Shown here one piece after another: positions 1 to 12,699 of a stretch of 64,000 nt of DNA; within the stretch, counting starts at the first letter, position 1; each line of letters begins with the position of its first letter. The stretch is from Darksidea phi (lineage: Eukaryota > Ascomycota > Dothideomycetes > Pleosporales > Lentitheciaceae): the NCBI GenBank assembly GCA_030770425.1, contig JASJFT010000015.1, positions 62,001 through 126,000 of the forward strand, read 5' to 3'. Both the position numbers and the translations under genes were made by a program. The notes below the pieces were generated by a model that saw nothing but the letters and a program-made list of their open reading frames with translations, searched no databases and was not told the origin of the DNA.

Positions 1-790
1 GCGCTATATTAACGAAGCTTTACTAATATCTTAACGCTATAGTTCGTAGTAGCCTACTAGTAGCCGTAGGTAGCGGTAGAAAGTAATAAAAAAGTAGGTA
101 GTAGTTTACGTTACTATACTAGGGTATTAACTATTACTATACCTTATCTAACCCTTAGAAGGAGATAGTACCTCTATATATAGTCGTACGTATCTCTACT
201 AAGATAAACCCTTATATAGATAGGATATCTAAGTCTTAATTCTAATAGTACTAAATAGATATATAACTAAAAGAGTATATATTCCGAGTAGCTATATAGC
301 TTATAAAGATCTATATTCGCTACGACCTAGTATTATAAGTACTAGAAATAGCCTTTAAGCTACGGATTAATTTAATTATACTCTTTAGCTAGTAAGAGGG
401 GAATTTATATAAAGTTTCTAATAGTAAAGTAGTTACGACGTAGCTAGTAGCTATACTAATATAGAAGAACGAGGGTAGTATTAGTCCTACGTACCCGTAT
501 CTTATAATACTAGAATTAAGATATTAACGTATAAGTTAGTAGAGGGGGTACTATTAATACCTATTAATCTAACTATCTATAATTTTATTATACTAGTAAT
601 AGTATTATACCTATCTAGTTAGTCTAGACTTATTAGAGAGGTATAGAGGGTATATATAAAAGGAAGATATATTATAGAAGCTATATATTATACGATTAAG
701 TATATAAGTATATCTTATACTCTCTTATCTATAAAGAGGTAAGAAGAGGGGTATATAAAGGGTATCGTATCTTAAGTAAGCTATCTAATT
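1..790. other. No recognisable gene; RIP-mutated sequence
   Basis: I see no named domain here. Some plus-strand stretches read for 20-30 codons between former Gln/Trp codons, so this may be the front of the relic that follows, but I could not fix a frame. Confidence 0.4.
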
Positions 791-799
791 CTTCTTTAT

Positions 800-905
800 C
801 TACTTCCTCTATACTTCGTCTACTCCCTCTATACTTCGTCTACTTTCTCTATACTTCGTCTACTTCTTCTATACTTCGTCTACTCCCTCTATACTTCGTC
901 CCCTT
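800..905. repeat. 21-bp tandem repeat, 5 units
   Basis: The unit is close to TCTACTCCCTCTATACTTCG plus one base and is repeated five times with one or two changes per copy. The period of 21 is a multiple of three, so the repeat could encode a seven-residue Ser/Thr/Pro-rich repeat in the plus-strand relic that follows. It survived RIP as a visible repeat because the copies mutated at the same CA positions. Confidence 0.85.
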
Positions 906-2660
906 CTACCCTCTTTATAGTCTTAAAGAATAAGCGGCTTATAGTCTACTATTAAGAATCCTACTCCTCTACCTATAATCGGAATCGATGGCTTAGATAG
1001 AGTAGGAGGTACGATAGAATAGATATAGTATATAAACTACGATCTATTTAGCCTAGTAGCTAAAAGATATAAATATCTAGTCGGCGATATATTAATAGAG
1101 TTATTTAGGGAGTAGGAATATAGATATAAATAAAAATATTATAAAAGATCTATTCTAAGAGATAGAGTAGTTATCTCTATATAATTTATCTAGTAAGTAT
1201 TCTATAGATACTCTAACTATAGTTAACTCTATTAGAGGAGATAGAAAGAATACGTACCTTAATTAATAATCTATAATATAATAATATCCGTAAGGATATA
1301 AGAATTTATAAACTCGAATAAGAAAAGAGTAATACTAAGCGCTTTCTAGAGGATATAAGTAACTAGCTTAATAACTTAAGAAGTAAATTTATAGATATAG
1401 CGAACTATATAAAGAGGAAATATAAGAATTAGAAGAAGGATAAATAATAAGTAGTAAAAAAGAGAAAAAGATCTACTTAAGATAGTAAAGGTAGAACTAG
1501 AGAATAGGACGCTCTTTTAGAATACCTTTTTTATCGTTAGATCTAACCTTAGTAATAATATAGTACTATCTTCTAATTACGTATTTAACTTACTTATACC
1601 GAGGTCGCGTTATATTTAGCTAAACGTTCCTATAAAATTACTTTATAGAAGGTTATCTTTACTCGTCTTTATTAAGCTCGACGGTAATAAGCTAGTAACT
1701 TTATTACTAGTAGGGGGTATAATTTACCCTTTATAGAAGTTAACTCTAGAGTACTATAAAAGAGGAGAGACTTATAAGAGCTTCTTAGTCTAGAGACGAC
1801 TAAGGCTCGCCTATCTTATCTATTAATATAAATCTATTAAATTAACTATTATAATATACTAGAAAATATACGTAGATATTATATTCTTAGTATAGTTTAG
1901 CTAATTTATTATAGAGGGTTTTAGATAGCTTCTAGTAATTATTATTTATAGCCCGTCTTATCTTAAAGTATAATAGTATCTACGATTACTACGGAGATAC
2001 TATAACTATAAGAGTAGAAATTAGGATAGCTAATCTATATATACGTAGACTAATTTATTAAACGGTCTACGTACTATAACCTATATATAAAGTCTAGATT
2101 TCGAATTAAGATATTTATTTTTAGGTTCTTAATTACTACTACTAAGTTTCTAAACCGGCCCCTCTATTTTATAGATATAGTAGTAAGGGAGGCTTATACT
2201 TTACTATATATAGAGTATAATATTACTAAATATAGTTAGTTTCCGGTTTCTATTATAGGGGCCTAGGTATAGTTTTCTATTTCTATTTCGAGTCCCTATC
2301 GGTATAAGCTCTTATTACTCGATAAATACTCGGACTACCTACTTCTAAGGTTACTAAGCCTTAATTACCCGTCTAATTATAACGGATAGTTATAATCGGA
2401 ATAAAAAATATAAAGTAAATTCCTATCCTCTATTATTTAGCTTATTAGAATATTCTACCTAAAATTATAGACGACCCTTTTTATACTTAGACTTATTTTT
2501 CTACTTAATCTATAAATTAGATACTAGGTTGGACTAGCTAGTCGCTAATATAGTCTATAACTTATTATATATTTTAGAAGTATCTAGAAATTTAATAATA
2601 TCTCTTTTTAATTCTAGAATTAGAAGTATAGTATTTATTCTATCTTTCGTAACGTCCTTA
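906..2660 (+). pseudogene. Relic of a large protein of unknown function
   Basis: I do not recognise this protein. The plus strand keeps long coherent reading from about 930, where a KNPTPLPIIGIDGLD-like stretch is readable. It continues through a basic, Lys-rich segment near 1,300-1,500 to a region near 1,560-2,400 whose interruptions are almost all TAG/TAA at plausible Gln/Trp positions. The frame changes at least once, so one or more introns or indels are likely. No membrane segment or catalytic motif was found. It lies upstream of the DUF3723 relic and points toward it, so the two are convergent. It could be another gene of the same mobile cargo. The start and end are estimates. Confidence 0.4.
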
Positions 2661-2719
2661 AGATATATATAAGAATTTAGCTTATAAAAGTTTATATTAT
2701 ATATCTATATACTATTATA

Positions 2720-5700
2720 CTTTTTTATATACTTTATTACTCGTCGCTCTATCTTCTTTACTACTAGTAGATTAGAGGGATTAACTCGAAGACTATCTTT
2801 AACTTTCTAAGTCCCTCTCTTATAGATTATAAAAGTTATAGAGACTTTTTAAGTATTCGCCTATTAACTAGAATTAGAGATATCTATTACTAAAGAATTA
2901 GTATTATTTAGTAAAGTATAAGTTTACTTATTTAATTCTACTTAGCTCTTTTCTACTTATTCCTAAGTTATAGGTTCTATAACTTCTCCTAAGTTAATCT
3001 AGATAATCTATTTATAGTATTTTTCTCTTCGCGTAGTACCTATATCTCTAGGGAGCTTAGGTTTCTTTCTACGTTACTTCTTATATTACTCGTACTTCTC
3101 CTATATACTAGTAATATATTATACCCTTATAAGATATTTTAGTTTTTTACTTATATTTATCTCTTAGATATTATCTATCTTAAATAGCTCTTACTTAGTT
3201 TACCTATATCTACCCCCTTTAGCTTACTATTAGCTTTCTTACTCCGCTAGCTAGGGTCTCTTCTTCTCGGTCTACCCCTCTTCCTTAGCTTATTTCTACC
3301 TCTTAGCTTATCCCTACTCCTACTTCTATATATTATTTTCTTTAAATAGATCTTTCTTAGTATATCTACGTTTCTTCTCCTCGGCTTACTACTATCTTTC
3401 TTACTCTACTACCTAGTATTTCTTCTCCTCAACCTCTATCTACCTCTCTTTAGCTAACTAAGCTAGCCGAAATAGCTTTACTTCCTCGACCTACCTCCGT
3501 TTAACTAGCTAAGCTAGCTATCCTTCCTCGGCCTACCTCTATTCGGCTAGCTAAGCTAGCTATCCTTCCTCGGCCTACCTCTATTCGGCTAGCTAAGCTA
3601 GCTATCCTTCCTCGGCCTACCTCTATTCGGCTAGCTAAGCTAGCTATTCTTTTTTAGTCTACCTCTATTCGGATAACTAAGTAAATTGTCCTTCCTTAGC
3701 CTTCCTCCGTTCGACTAGCTAAGCTAGTTATCCTTCCTTAGCCCGCCTCTATTCGGATAACTAAGTAAATTATCCTTCCTCGGCCCGTCTTTATTTAGAT
3801 AGCTAAGTCTAGCTCTATTTAAATAACTAAGTAAGTCGTCCTTCCTCGGTCTACCTCTATTCGGATAGCTAAGCCTAGCTCTATTCGAATAACTAAGTAA
3901 GTCGTTCTTCCTTAGCCTACCTCCGTTCGGCTAGCTAAGCTAGCTATCCTTCCTTAGCCTACCTCTATTCGGATAACTAAGTAAGTCGTCCTTCCTCAGC
4001 CTACCTCTATTCGGCTAGCTAAGCTAGCTATCCTTTCTTAGTCTACCTCTACTTCTCCCTCTTCTACTCGACTTATCTCTACTTCTCCCTTCTCTACTCT
4101 ACTAGCTAAGCGAACTACTACTACTTAGTAAATCTCTATATTTCTTCTTTAGCTTCTACCTCGAGTATCTCTTACTTAGGGGATCGTATTTATCTATAAG
4201 TTATAATAATACGGGCTAGTTTACCTAAAAAGATAAAGTATATAGATCTATAGATAAAGAAAGATATTATCTTAGAATACTATTACTTATTAGTATCGTA
4301 TAACTTATTTAAAAATAGTAATAACTTATTCTATTTATAGTCCTTCGGTTCTAGAATCCCGTATCTTTTAGATAGTCTATTATTATTATTAACCTTAAAT
4401 ATATTTCTTATCTCCTCTTCTATTAGTACCTTAGCTATAGAAAAAAATCTAACTATTTACTCTATATAGTCCTTAAAGGCGATAGTATTATATTTAAAGC
4501 GGTCTAGTCTCCGAGTCTCTAGTAGGGCTTTATAAGTAATCTACCTATTAGTAGACTTCTAAATTAAGTTAAGGATTAGTATAGACTTAAATCCTAATTA
4601 ATAGACGTAAGTAGCGATCTCGTATAAGATTATCTTACTAGATTTCTAATCTAGTTTTACTTTAGAGTAGCGTATAGTAATAATCTATATCTACCGAAGT
4701 ACGAAATCTTCTCTATCTAATAGATCCCCTAGTCTAAGTATAAATCTAGACTTAGATTCCTAAACTACGTATTAGTTAGCTTTCCGATTCCTATCCCTAA
4801 ATACTCTTAGAAGGGTAGAGGATATAGAATCCCTTAGTAATAACTCTATAAGTAATTTTACGTACTTAATAGGGCCTTAGAAATAATTAATATCCTTAAA
4901 GTAGCTATAGAAAGAAGGAATTAAGCGGTCTATAGAGATAGATAGTACTTCTACCTATATAGCTTTATACTCTTACTCGTTAAAAGTACTAAAAATCTTA
5001 CTATTATATAATTAACTATATAAAAGTTCCCTATTAGCTCTAAATACGTCTAGAGTAGTAAGCTCTAAGGCTTTTATATTAGTTCTACTTAGCTTCTACC
5101 TTACTTATATATTAGGGAGAATCTTAGTCTAAACTTCCTTAATATACCTAAGGTAATAGAGGTTTTCCTATTTATATAATTAGTAATTAGAAGTACCTCT
5201 ATTTAGGACTAGGGCGGTTTCTATAAAATAGAAAGATATTAAAAAAGCTAACTAACTTTTCTATTATTAGGAATACTACTCTAGTTAGAATACTTACCTT
5301 ATAGTATTTTATAGTAAAAATTTTATATAACGTACTTAACTATATACCCTATTTTAATACTAGAATATCTAACTAAAGATTAAATATATATATATAATCT
5401 CTATAATAGAGAATCTACTTTAGGTTTCTTACTTTATATTTAGATATCGCGTATAAACGAGCCTACTACTAGTTCTTAAAGTATAGGTTTCTAGATATTT
5501 AGTATTCTCGGATTTTATAGTATACCTTATTATTATCCGGTTATTTTTTAAAGGAGTACTCTTCGATAAGTATAGTCTTTAGGTCGTCGTTAAGATCTAG
5601 CTAAAAGTATAAGAATCTATTTCTATATAGGGAAGAGTCTTTACCTATAAGATATAGATCTATAATCTAGTAGCTATCTAGATAGATATTTACGGCTACT

Positions 5701-5760
5701 TTAATTTAGTATTATCTATAAAGATATTTTAATTAGAAGCCGGCCGGAAAATCTAGCTCT
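2720..5760 (-). pseudogene. DUF3723-family protein relic, RIP-inactivated
   Basis: Reading the minus strand from about 5,700 downward gives a nearly continuous frame with the ordered motifs I know from fungal DUF3723 proteins. First comes an LNDDLK...EEYSF segment with a Y-x-KIREY stretch (about 5,500-5,600). Next is LELTTLDVFRANREL followed by LIPSFYSYFKDINYF (about 4,900-5,090). Then an EIATYVYQLGFKS segment (about 4,600) and a SKIISFFIYRSIYFIFLG segment (about 4,215-4,275) follow. After the domain the protein runs into a Gln/Glu/Lys-rich coiled coil made of 14-residue repeats and a basic tail reaching about 2,850. Nearly all in-frame stops are TAG/TAA where Gln or Trp would be expected. 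Roughly 1,000 residues is a usual size for the family. Function is unknown, but the family is a recurrent cargo of Starship elements. The exact N-terminus was not resolved. Confidence 0.85.
3440..4055. repeat. 42-bp tandem repeat (14-residue coiled-coil repeat)
   Basis: About 14 units of 42 bp lie inside the DUF3723 relic. On the minus strand the best units read AEEG-Q-LA-Q-LA-E-Q-R-Q, every Q now being a TAG. Two unit types alternate: one with GCTAGCTAAGCTAGCTATCC and one with GATAACTAAGTAAGTCG. This suggests expansion of a two-type array before RIP. Each unit also holds the palindrome GCTAGCTTAGCTAGC or a derivative. The array would have formed a long Gln/Glu-rich helix. Confidence 0.85.
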
Positions 5761-5769
5761 AGGTAATTA

Positions 5770-7440
5770 CGTAGATTTAATAATTACTTAGTAGAAATTT
5801 CCGAAGTAGTAATAGTATCCTTAAGCTAATACTAATTAATAATAGTAGGAATATAACTTCGAAATTATAAAATATATTACTTATTCCTAGTCTTTAATAA
5901 TATTATAAGTTTCTCGATATACTTATTATCTATCTCCCTAGATTTCTTAGGATTACGTAGAAAATATAATACCTCGATTTTTACTTAAGTAGTATCTTTA
6001 TACTTTAAGAACCTCTCTACTATAATTTTCTATTCTTATTCGATAAATCGTACCCGACGTATATTAAGGTAACTACTAGGAATATATAATACTAGTAGAA
6101 GAGTAGATACCTTTATCTATCCTTCTATAGTTTATTATATTAAATCTATTACTACGGTTACGTACTTAATACGTTCCGAGGAATAATTATAGCCCTAACT
6201 ATATATATAGCTTCCTCTTAAGAAAATTATAAAAGTAGATATTTATCTATATATATCTTCTAACTAAGAACGACTACGAACCTCGCTCTTTATTATACGT
6301 ATACTTAAAATAACTATAAGGGATAAATACTATACCTAAATTAATTTTAATATACTCGACGGGCTTAAGTATTAAGCCGTAGATATAAATAGTATTAGTA
6401 GTAAAAATATAGTCCCTAAGTATAATAGAATAAAAGCTTTAGGAAGGAAAAGACTCGATACTATAGATAAAGAAACCGTAGATCCTAAGACTAGTTTAAG
6501 AGATTTTATACTCGTTAAGACTATTAAAGCTAGAGTTAGGGTATACGAATATATAAGAATAAAATATAGTTCTTCTTAAGAAGACTATAAGAAATACTAG
6601 GATCTCCGGCTCGGTATTAAAGACTAGATTACTATAGCTAAACGTAGAGGGGCCCTATTTAATACCGTTACGATAAAAAGTCGGCCGAATAATCTATTAT
6701 TAAAGCTTATCTTGGTAAAAAGGTTTAAAGGACTAAGTATTAAGAAAAATCTCTATAAATTATAGTAGCTATAGTATACTAATATTATATCTACCCTAGA
6801 AGTATTTAGGTTTAAGGGAACTTCTTATATTATTTTCGAATATATAGTCTATTCTATTTCTTATATTACTAGAAATCCCCGTCTTAATAAAATTCGATTA
6901 GCTATAATACTTAGATAGGTATTACCTAGTAGTAATACCCTTAAATAAAGTTACTAACTAACTATAGTAGATACTCGTTAGACTTATATACCTTATAGAA
7001 AAAGGGTTTAAATATAGCTTACTTACTTCTTTAAATATTCTTATTTATCCCTATAGAGATATAAAAATTAGTTAGTAAATATCTCTAGTATTCTAGATTA
7101 CCGTACTAATAAAGCGTATAGTAGGCCTAGAAAATTATTATACCCGTATATCTAACGGCGCTTTCTAGAATATTTAAGCGCTAAGCTCTATCGTCGTAAA
7201 ACTAATAAATAGATATATTAAGGAAGGAGCTATTAGTATTAACGATTTAGATCGTTAGCTTCCTAGCTCTAAAGCTATTAGCTTCCTCTCTAAGACTACG
7301 TCTACTACTTTAGTATTTAAGCTAATAAAGGTACGTTAGATATTAATTTATATACTATAATCTAATATTCTATAGTATCCGTTACTAGAGCTTTTCTAGT
7401 AAAAGGATATACTTATAGGACTAGTATCCTTCGCTACTAT
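5770..7440. other. Intergenic or unresolved tract between DUF3723 and FRE relics
   Basis: I found no motif that names a gene. The two flanking relics are transcribed away from this tract, so it probably held both promoters. Some of it may be the missing N-terminus of either gene. Confidence 0.35.
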
Positions 7441-7449
7441 TAGAACGCG

Positions 7450-9650
7450 TATAGACTATAAGTATCCGCCGAGCTAGCTTAATCTTCCTAGATATATTCT
7501 ATTTTATAATTACGTTTTAGAACTAGATTATCTTCTTTAGTATTTACTAGAGTAGTAATATCTTATACCTAGCTAATTTTAGTATATAGTTCCGGATTCG
7601 GGTATATTATAAGACTTATTTTAGAATTCTTACTATATTCCTAGTTTTAGCCTAGGCTCTCTCCGATTCTAACTCCTTTCTATTTTAATATTTAACTATT
7701 CTTTATATATAAAATAGCCCTATACTCCGCTCTTTTTTATAGCTTTACCTATAAAATTTCTTATACTCTCTCTAATAGTTATCCGTACCGCTATAGAAAC
7801 TATATAATTATATACTATTACTATAGGTAGTATATTTCTTTTTTTAATACTTATTAACTTCTATCCTTATATAGAAGTATTCTTAAGGGCTATTTCCCTT
7901 CTAGTATCTAAATATCTTATCTACCTATAGATTATCTACCGCTATCGATACTTAGGCCCCTAGAGTCGGGCCGACGTCGTTTTATAGTTTTTTTATATTA
8001 CGGCGAATATCCTCTATATAAGCTTTAAAGTTCTAGATATCTTAATAGCTAAATTATAAGCCGTAAATCTCTTATTAATTAATATAGTCCTAAATTTTAC
8101 CGGTTCTTACCTAAGCTTTCTTATAGATATCCTTAGGATTCCTTTAAGTATATATCGATAAATTTATCGCTCTAGTAGGATTATATCGGTTTCGCTTCTA
8201 ATCTTCTATATTCTTACTATAATAGAAAGTCGGAACCCTTTTTCTTTATAAGTAGTATAGAATCTATACAGTCTTATTATAAGCTATTCCCCTATTTTAA
8301 ATTATAAATAAGTTACTAACTATATTTAATAATATATAGGGAGGATATTTACTATTCCTTCTACTTCTACTCTCTAACCCTCTCCTCCGTAAGTTTTTAT
8401 ACGAAATATTTATTCGAATCTACTAGACGTTAATAATTCTTTCCGCGTATTCTATTTAGTAATACTTAGAATTAAAACTACTTATTCTATAAATCTATAT
8501 TTATATATTTATAACGGTATTTTTTTTAATACTCCTTCTTTAAGGGTTATTTATATATTAATCTTAAGCCCGTATTATCTACTTCGAAGATACTATTAAG
8601 GTTAACTTAACCCTATCTCGACTACTAAAAGTTAAAGCCGGGTAGTATATTAACCTCTAGATTCTATTATTAAGCTTCTAGTCTACCTTTTAAAGTTACC
8701 CTTTTACTATAGCTTCTTAATTAGATAGGAAGTAGAATTCTTTAGATTTATTTATTAAGCCTCGTAGAGGTATAATCTAGAAATTATTATATTACCTCTA
8801 TAGTTTACTCTTCTATCTAGCTCTATTTAGCGGGCTATACGGGATTAGTATACTAGTAGATAATTATAAGATCGTTCTTATAGTAGCGAGTAGTTCTAGT
8901 ATAGTCGTATAGCTACTATATCTAAAATAGCTAATATATAGGTATAATACTCGTAAGTCTTATACTTACTAAGTTTATCTAGTATAGTAATTAGAGACTA
9001 GAGGTAAGACCTTAATCGTATAAGTTATAAAGCCGAAAACTTATAATACTTAAAGACTAGAATTATAGTATAATCTATAATTAATAAGGTTCTAGAGAAT
9101 AATACTTTTTATATTAGTATTCTATTTCTAATACTATTATTATAGTATACTAATATAGAGTAGATTCTTAATATCTTAATATATATTAAATTAGAAGAGG
9201 CGTATTTAGTAAAAATAATAAGAGAGGTAGATAAAACGGCTCGACGTATTAGCTTAAATAGTAGTCCTACGAACCTCGATAAGAATATAGTAGAATCCTA
9301 CTAACTTATTAGTATAGAGAACGGGCCTATAGATCTTAAGATAATACTCTAGGAAGAGAGAAAGAAAAAATATATAAAAAGACTATAAGAAGAGATAGAG
9401 GAGTAAGAGGAAATTTTAGTAATAGGTAAGATCTTATACGTTATATCGTTTTTATACTACTAATTATTTATAGTATTAGAAACTAATAAGTTATAAGACT
9501 AACTACAGGATATTATATACCTCTATTTATATAATTAGGTAAGACTTCTTAAATTAGAGTATTAACTAGTATAATTATAAGGTCTATAAAAGGGAGGAGA
9601 CGTCTAGTTCTAGAGCGATTTTAGAAGTACTATTCTTTATTTAGTTAGGG
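7450..9650 (+). pseudogene. Ferric reductase (FRE) relic, RIP-inactivated
   Basis: The plus strand preserves the full order of a fungal ferric reductase transmembrane component, a haem-binding membrane enzyme that passes electrons from NADPH through FAD to Fe(III). At 8,066-8,245 there is a hydrophobic NLLLINIVLNFTGSYLSF-like membrane region ending in a haem-type YRxIYRSSR segment (His codons now Tyr) and SRNPFSL. At 8,630-8,720 comes KAG-Q-YINL-W-I followed by YPFTIAS-W, the FAD site HPFTIASW. KPRRG follows at about 8,757, then the NAD(P)-binding SGLYG (about 8,830) and LIVASSSSIV (about 8,876-8,905). All interruptions are former Gln/Trp codons. FRE is, like DUF3723, a typical Starship cargo family. 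The N-terminus and the C-terminal end beyond 9,250 are uncertain. Confidence 0.88.
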
Positions 9651-9929
9651 CTCGGCGATAGTCTAGCTAATATTCGTTTTATATTTATAGGGTTATTATA
9701 TTTACTTTCGTTTAACCTATACTAGAATACTATTATAGAGATTAAAATTATATTTTAAAGATATATTAATATTTACTTAATACCCCTATTCGCCCCGTTA
9801 TAGAAACGCCCTATTTATACGTTATTTTTAATTATAGACAGGTATTAGGTAGTATAAAGAGAGGAATAGCTAAAATATACCTATATTTTAGTATTATATA
9901 GTCTTAAGTATAAAAAGCTTCGGATAAAT

Positions 9930-10285
9930 TTTCTAGGAAGTTAATTTTCCTAGGATAATTTTTCTAGGATACTAATTTTCCTAGGAGGAATATCCCGGAC
10001 TTATTCTTCTAGGATAATTTTCCTAGGATATCTTTCCTAGGATAGTTTTTCTATACTAGTTTTCCCTAGGATAACTATTCTAGGATAATATTCCTAGGAT
10101 ACTAATTTTCCTAGGACGACTATTCTAGTAAGCTTATTTTCCTAGGACGCTAATCTTCTTAGAACGACTTTTCTAGGATATAAATTCTCCTAGAAGGGTT
10201 ATTCTAGGACCCTAATTTTTCTAGGACTCTAATTTTTCTAGGGCGATTATTCTAGGATACTTACGTACCTAGGACGATATTTTAG
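9930..10285. repeat. CCTAGGA minisatellite
   Basis: About 18-20 irregular copies of a 14-20-bp unit built on TTTTCCTAGGATACTAA lie just behind the FRE relic. The core CCTAGG is a palindrome, and the spacing is not a multiple of three, so the array is unlikely to be coding. Before RIP the core was probably CCTGGGA or CCCAGGA. Confidence 0.8.
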
Positions 10286-10330
10286 AGAGACTGTAAGTAT
10301 TATAGAACCCTAATTCGGGTATAGTATTTG

Positions 10331-10452
10331 GCCTAATAATTCTATACTATAAATAGCTACTACTAAGATAACTCTCTTTATAGTAATTTCTCTAAAAGGG
10401 CTTTTTAAAGGTCCCTAAATAGGACTCTTCTAATAATAGGTAGCTTAGTTAT
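10331..10452 (+). repeat. Dispersed repeat, copy 1 (LTR or MITE remnant)
   Basis: This segment aligns by eye with 21,038-21,169. Shared parts include a TATACTATAAATAG / TATATTATAAATAG block, CTCTAAAA, CCCTAAATAGGAC and the exact string TAATAATAGGTAGCTTAGTT. Same orientation and about 10.7 kb spacing would fit a direct repeat. I see no reverse-transcriptase motif between the copies, so an LTR element is only one option; two independent small-element insertions are equally likely. Confidence 0.6.
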
Positions 10453-10459
10453 ATCTTAG

Positions 10460-11970
10460 ATTTAGATTTTCTATTTTATTTCTTTTTAAATATTATAACG
10501 CCCTACCTAAACGGATCTAGAATAGGGTCTTCGTATAGGAGTATAAAATTAATCCTTAAAATAAGCTAACTTTATAGTAGATTATTTTTATAGACTTATA
10601 TAACCATTTTTAAAATTAGCTTCTACTAGAATATACTCTCTAAATATTACCCTATACTACTCTTAGTAACTACCTTACTAAACTAAACTAAGTATTAAAA
10701 CTAAGTAATAATCTTATAAGCTATACTATATATACCTCTACTCTCCTATAATTTAAGTAATCGAAAACGTCTATAAGATCCTAGTTAGAATAAGTTAGCT
10801 ATTCTCCCTACTAGTAGTAGTAACTAGGTAGTATACTCTATAGAGTAGTAAGAATATATAAGTCGCTAATAGTTTAAAGTCTAAGACGGCGAGCCGCCGG
10901 ATTACTATTTATAGCGATATATTTATTAATATTTATTTTAAGCCGGCCGAGCGTAATCGTAATTAGTCTATTATAATAGTTAGTTATCCTTATTAACGAG
11001 CGGGGTCTACCTACCTACTAGTACTAGTACCTTCGATAAGATTTACTAGAGGAAGAGCCTTCTTCTTCTATTCCTAGTCTACTTAGTCTATAATACTCTT
11101 TAAGATATAGAGTATTAAGAGCTTATATATACTATTACTATTAAAAGAGTAAATATAGTCCTATAGTACTAAAGGGGTTCGGCTCTCTACTATACTTAGT
11201 TAATATTACTTACTCTATATCTCGGTCTACGGTTATAGTTATATTTACTTATTAATATAAAGATAGAAGAGTAAGAGAGGTTTATAATTAGTCTTATATA
11301 TATTATAGTACTACTTAAGAAGGACGTATAGGCCGAGGATCGAGCTATATACTAGTTACGGTCTAGCGCTAGTATAGTCTACCTAGTAGGTCGGCGCTTT
11401 AATACCTTTCTACTTATATATTTAAGGGTAGTAGTTTAGAAAGTTATTACTAGTATAATAAAAGGTATTTAAAGGGTACTTTAAGAAGTAGTATTTTAGA
11501 GTTAATCTATTAGTATAGTAGCGGCCGATCTATACTAGCCGTAATCTTATAGTTATATTCTTCCTCTTCTTACCTATCTATAATAGTATTATATACTAGT
11601 TCGTAGTCTACTAATTCGGATAAGAGGCGGCTAAATTATTATACCTTCTCCCTACTTAATAATATATTAGAGTATTCTACTACTTAAATAATAGGCTCCT
11701 ATACTTACTAGAGGAAGAAAGTAGTTTTTAAAGCTAACCTATTATCGTTATATACCTTAACTAAGTAGTTCTTAAATTTATTAAATAATACTTTAAATAT
11801 TTTATCTTTATTACTAAGACTAGCTACGTTAAACTATATTATCTATAATACCTCGAATTTACCTTTATATCCTATAATAAATTCCTCCTCGTATTTATAT
11901 AATATCTAAGGTATTAAGGTCCTATAATTATTATACTTACTTATATAATATATTCTCCGATATAAACTAC
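10460..11970. other. Unresolved RIP-mutated sequence
   Basis: The minus strand from about 11,000 to 11,970 can be read as a patchy continuation of the relic at 11,980-12,690, but I could not hold one frame through it. No named domain was found. Confidence 0.3.
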
Positions 11971-11979
11971 TAGAAATAG

Positions 11980-12690
11980 GGTCTTCTAGATTATATATTA
12001 ATTATAATAAGTAAAAACTTAGAACTTTATACCTTATAATTTATACTCTACTTAGAGTAGTACTATTCGTTTACTATTAAGCTTAACTAGTCGGTTATAA
12101 GAAATTTCGATTATAACTAATTAAGTATTCTCTATATTTAAATTATTACGTACTAAAGTCTTATAGAATATCTTAGTAGGTAGCTTAATTACTTTAGTAA
12201 AGCCGAGGGCTAATAATTAACCTTTACGTATAGTATCTTTAATCTAAGCTACTTCTATACGCGATAGGCTAAATACCCTTTCTAAGTCGCTAGGCGAAGT
12301 ATAGTTATAATAGTTAGATAGTATTCTCTCTATCTCTTTCTACTCTTATAGATAGTTATCTATACTAATTATATAAGATAAATAATTTATTTTAATAACC
12401 TCTTTACCCTTACTTATCTCTCCTAGGGGTATCTTAAGATTCTATTAATAGGAGTTAGTTTTCTATCGTATAGATCGGTAATAATTCTCGACTTCCCTTA
12501 TTAAGTATTTTAGTTTTTAGAGTAATAGTAATAGGGTCTAAGCCCCTCTAGTAAGTAAATAAAGCCTCTCGAAACCGTAGATATATAGTAGTAGGCCGTC
12601 TAATATTAAATTCTAAGGTATAGTTAGATATATATATAGTTCTTACTCTCTTTATAGTATATTTTCTTCTAGTAGTACCCGTTCTATAAT
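11980..12690 (-). pseudogene. Relic of an unknown protein
   Basis: From about 12,690 downward the minus strand reads in one frame for more than 200 codons. Recognisable sub-strings are LILDGLLLYIYGFERLY (about 12,550-12,610), REVENYYRSIR (about 12,470), PSDLERVFSLSRIEVA (about 12,250-12,300) and TKVIKLPTKIFYKTLVR (about 12,150). In-frame stops are few and sit at likely Gln/Trp codons. The composition looks like a soluble alpha-helical protein. I do not recognise the family. The C-terminus may extend to about 11,000. No neighbour indicates its role beyond shared location with the FRE and sirtuin relics. Confidence 0.6.
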
Positions 12691-12699
12691 CGGGTTATT

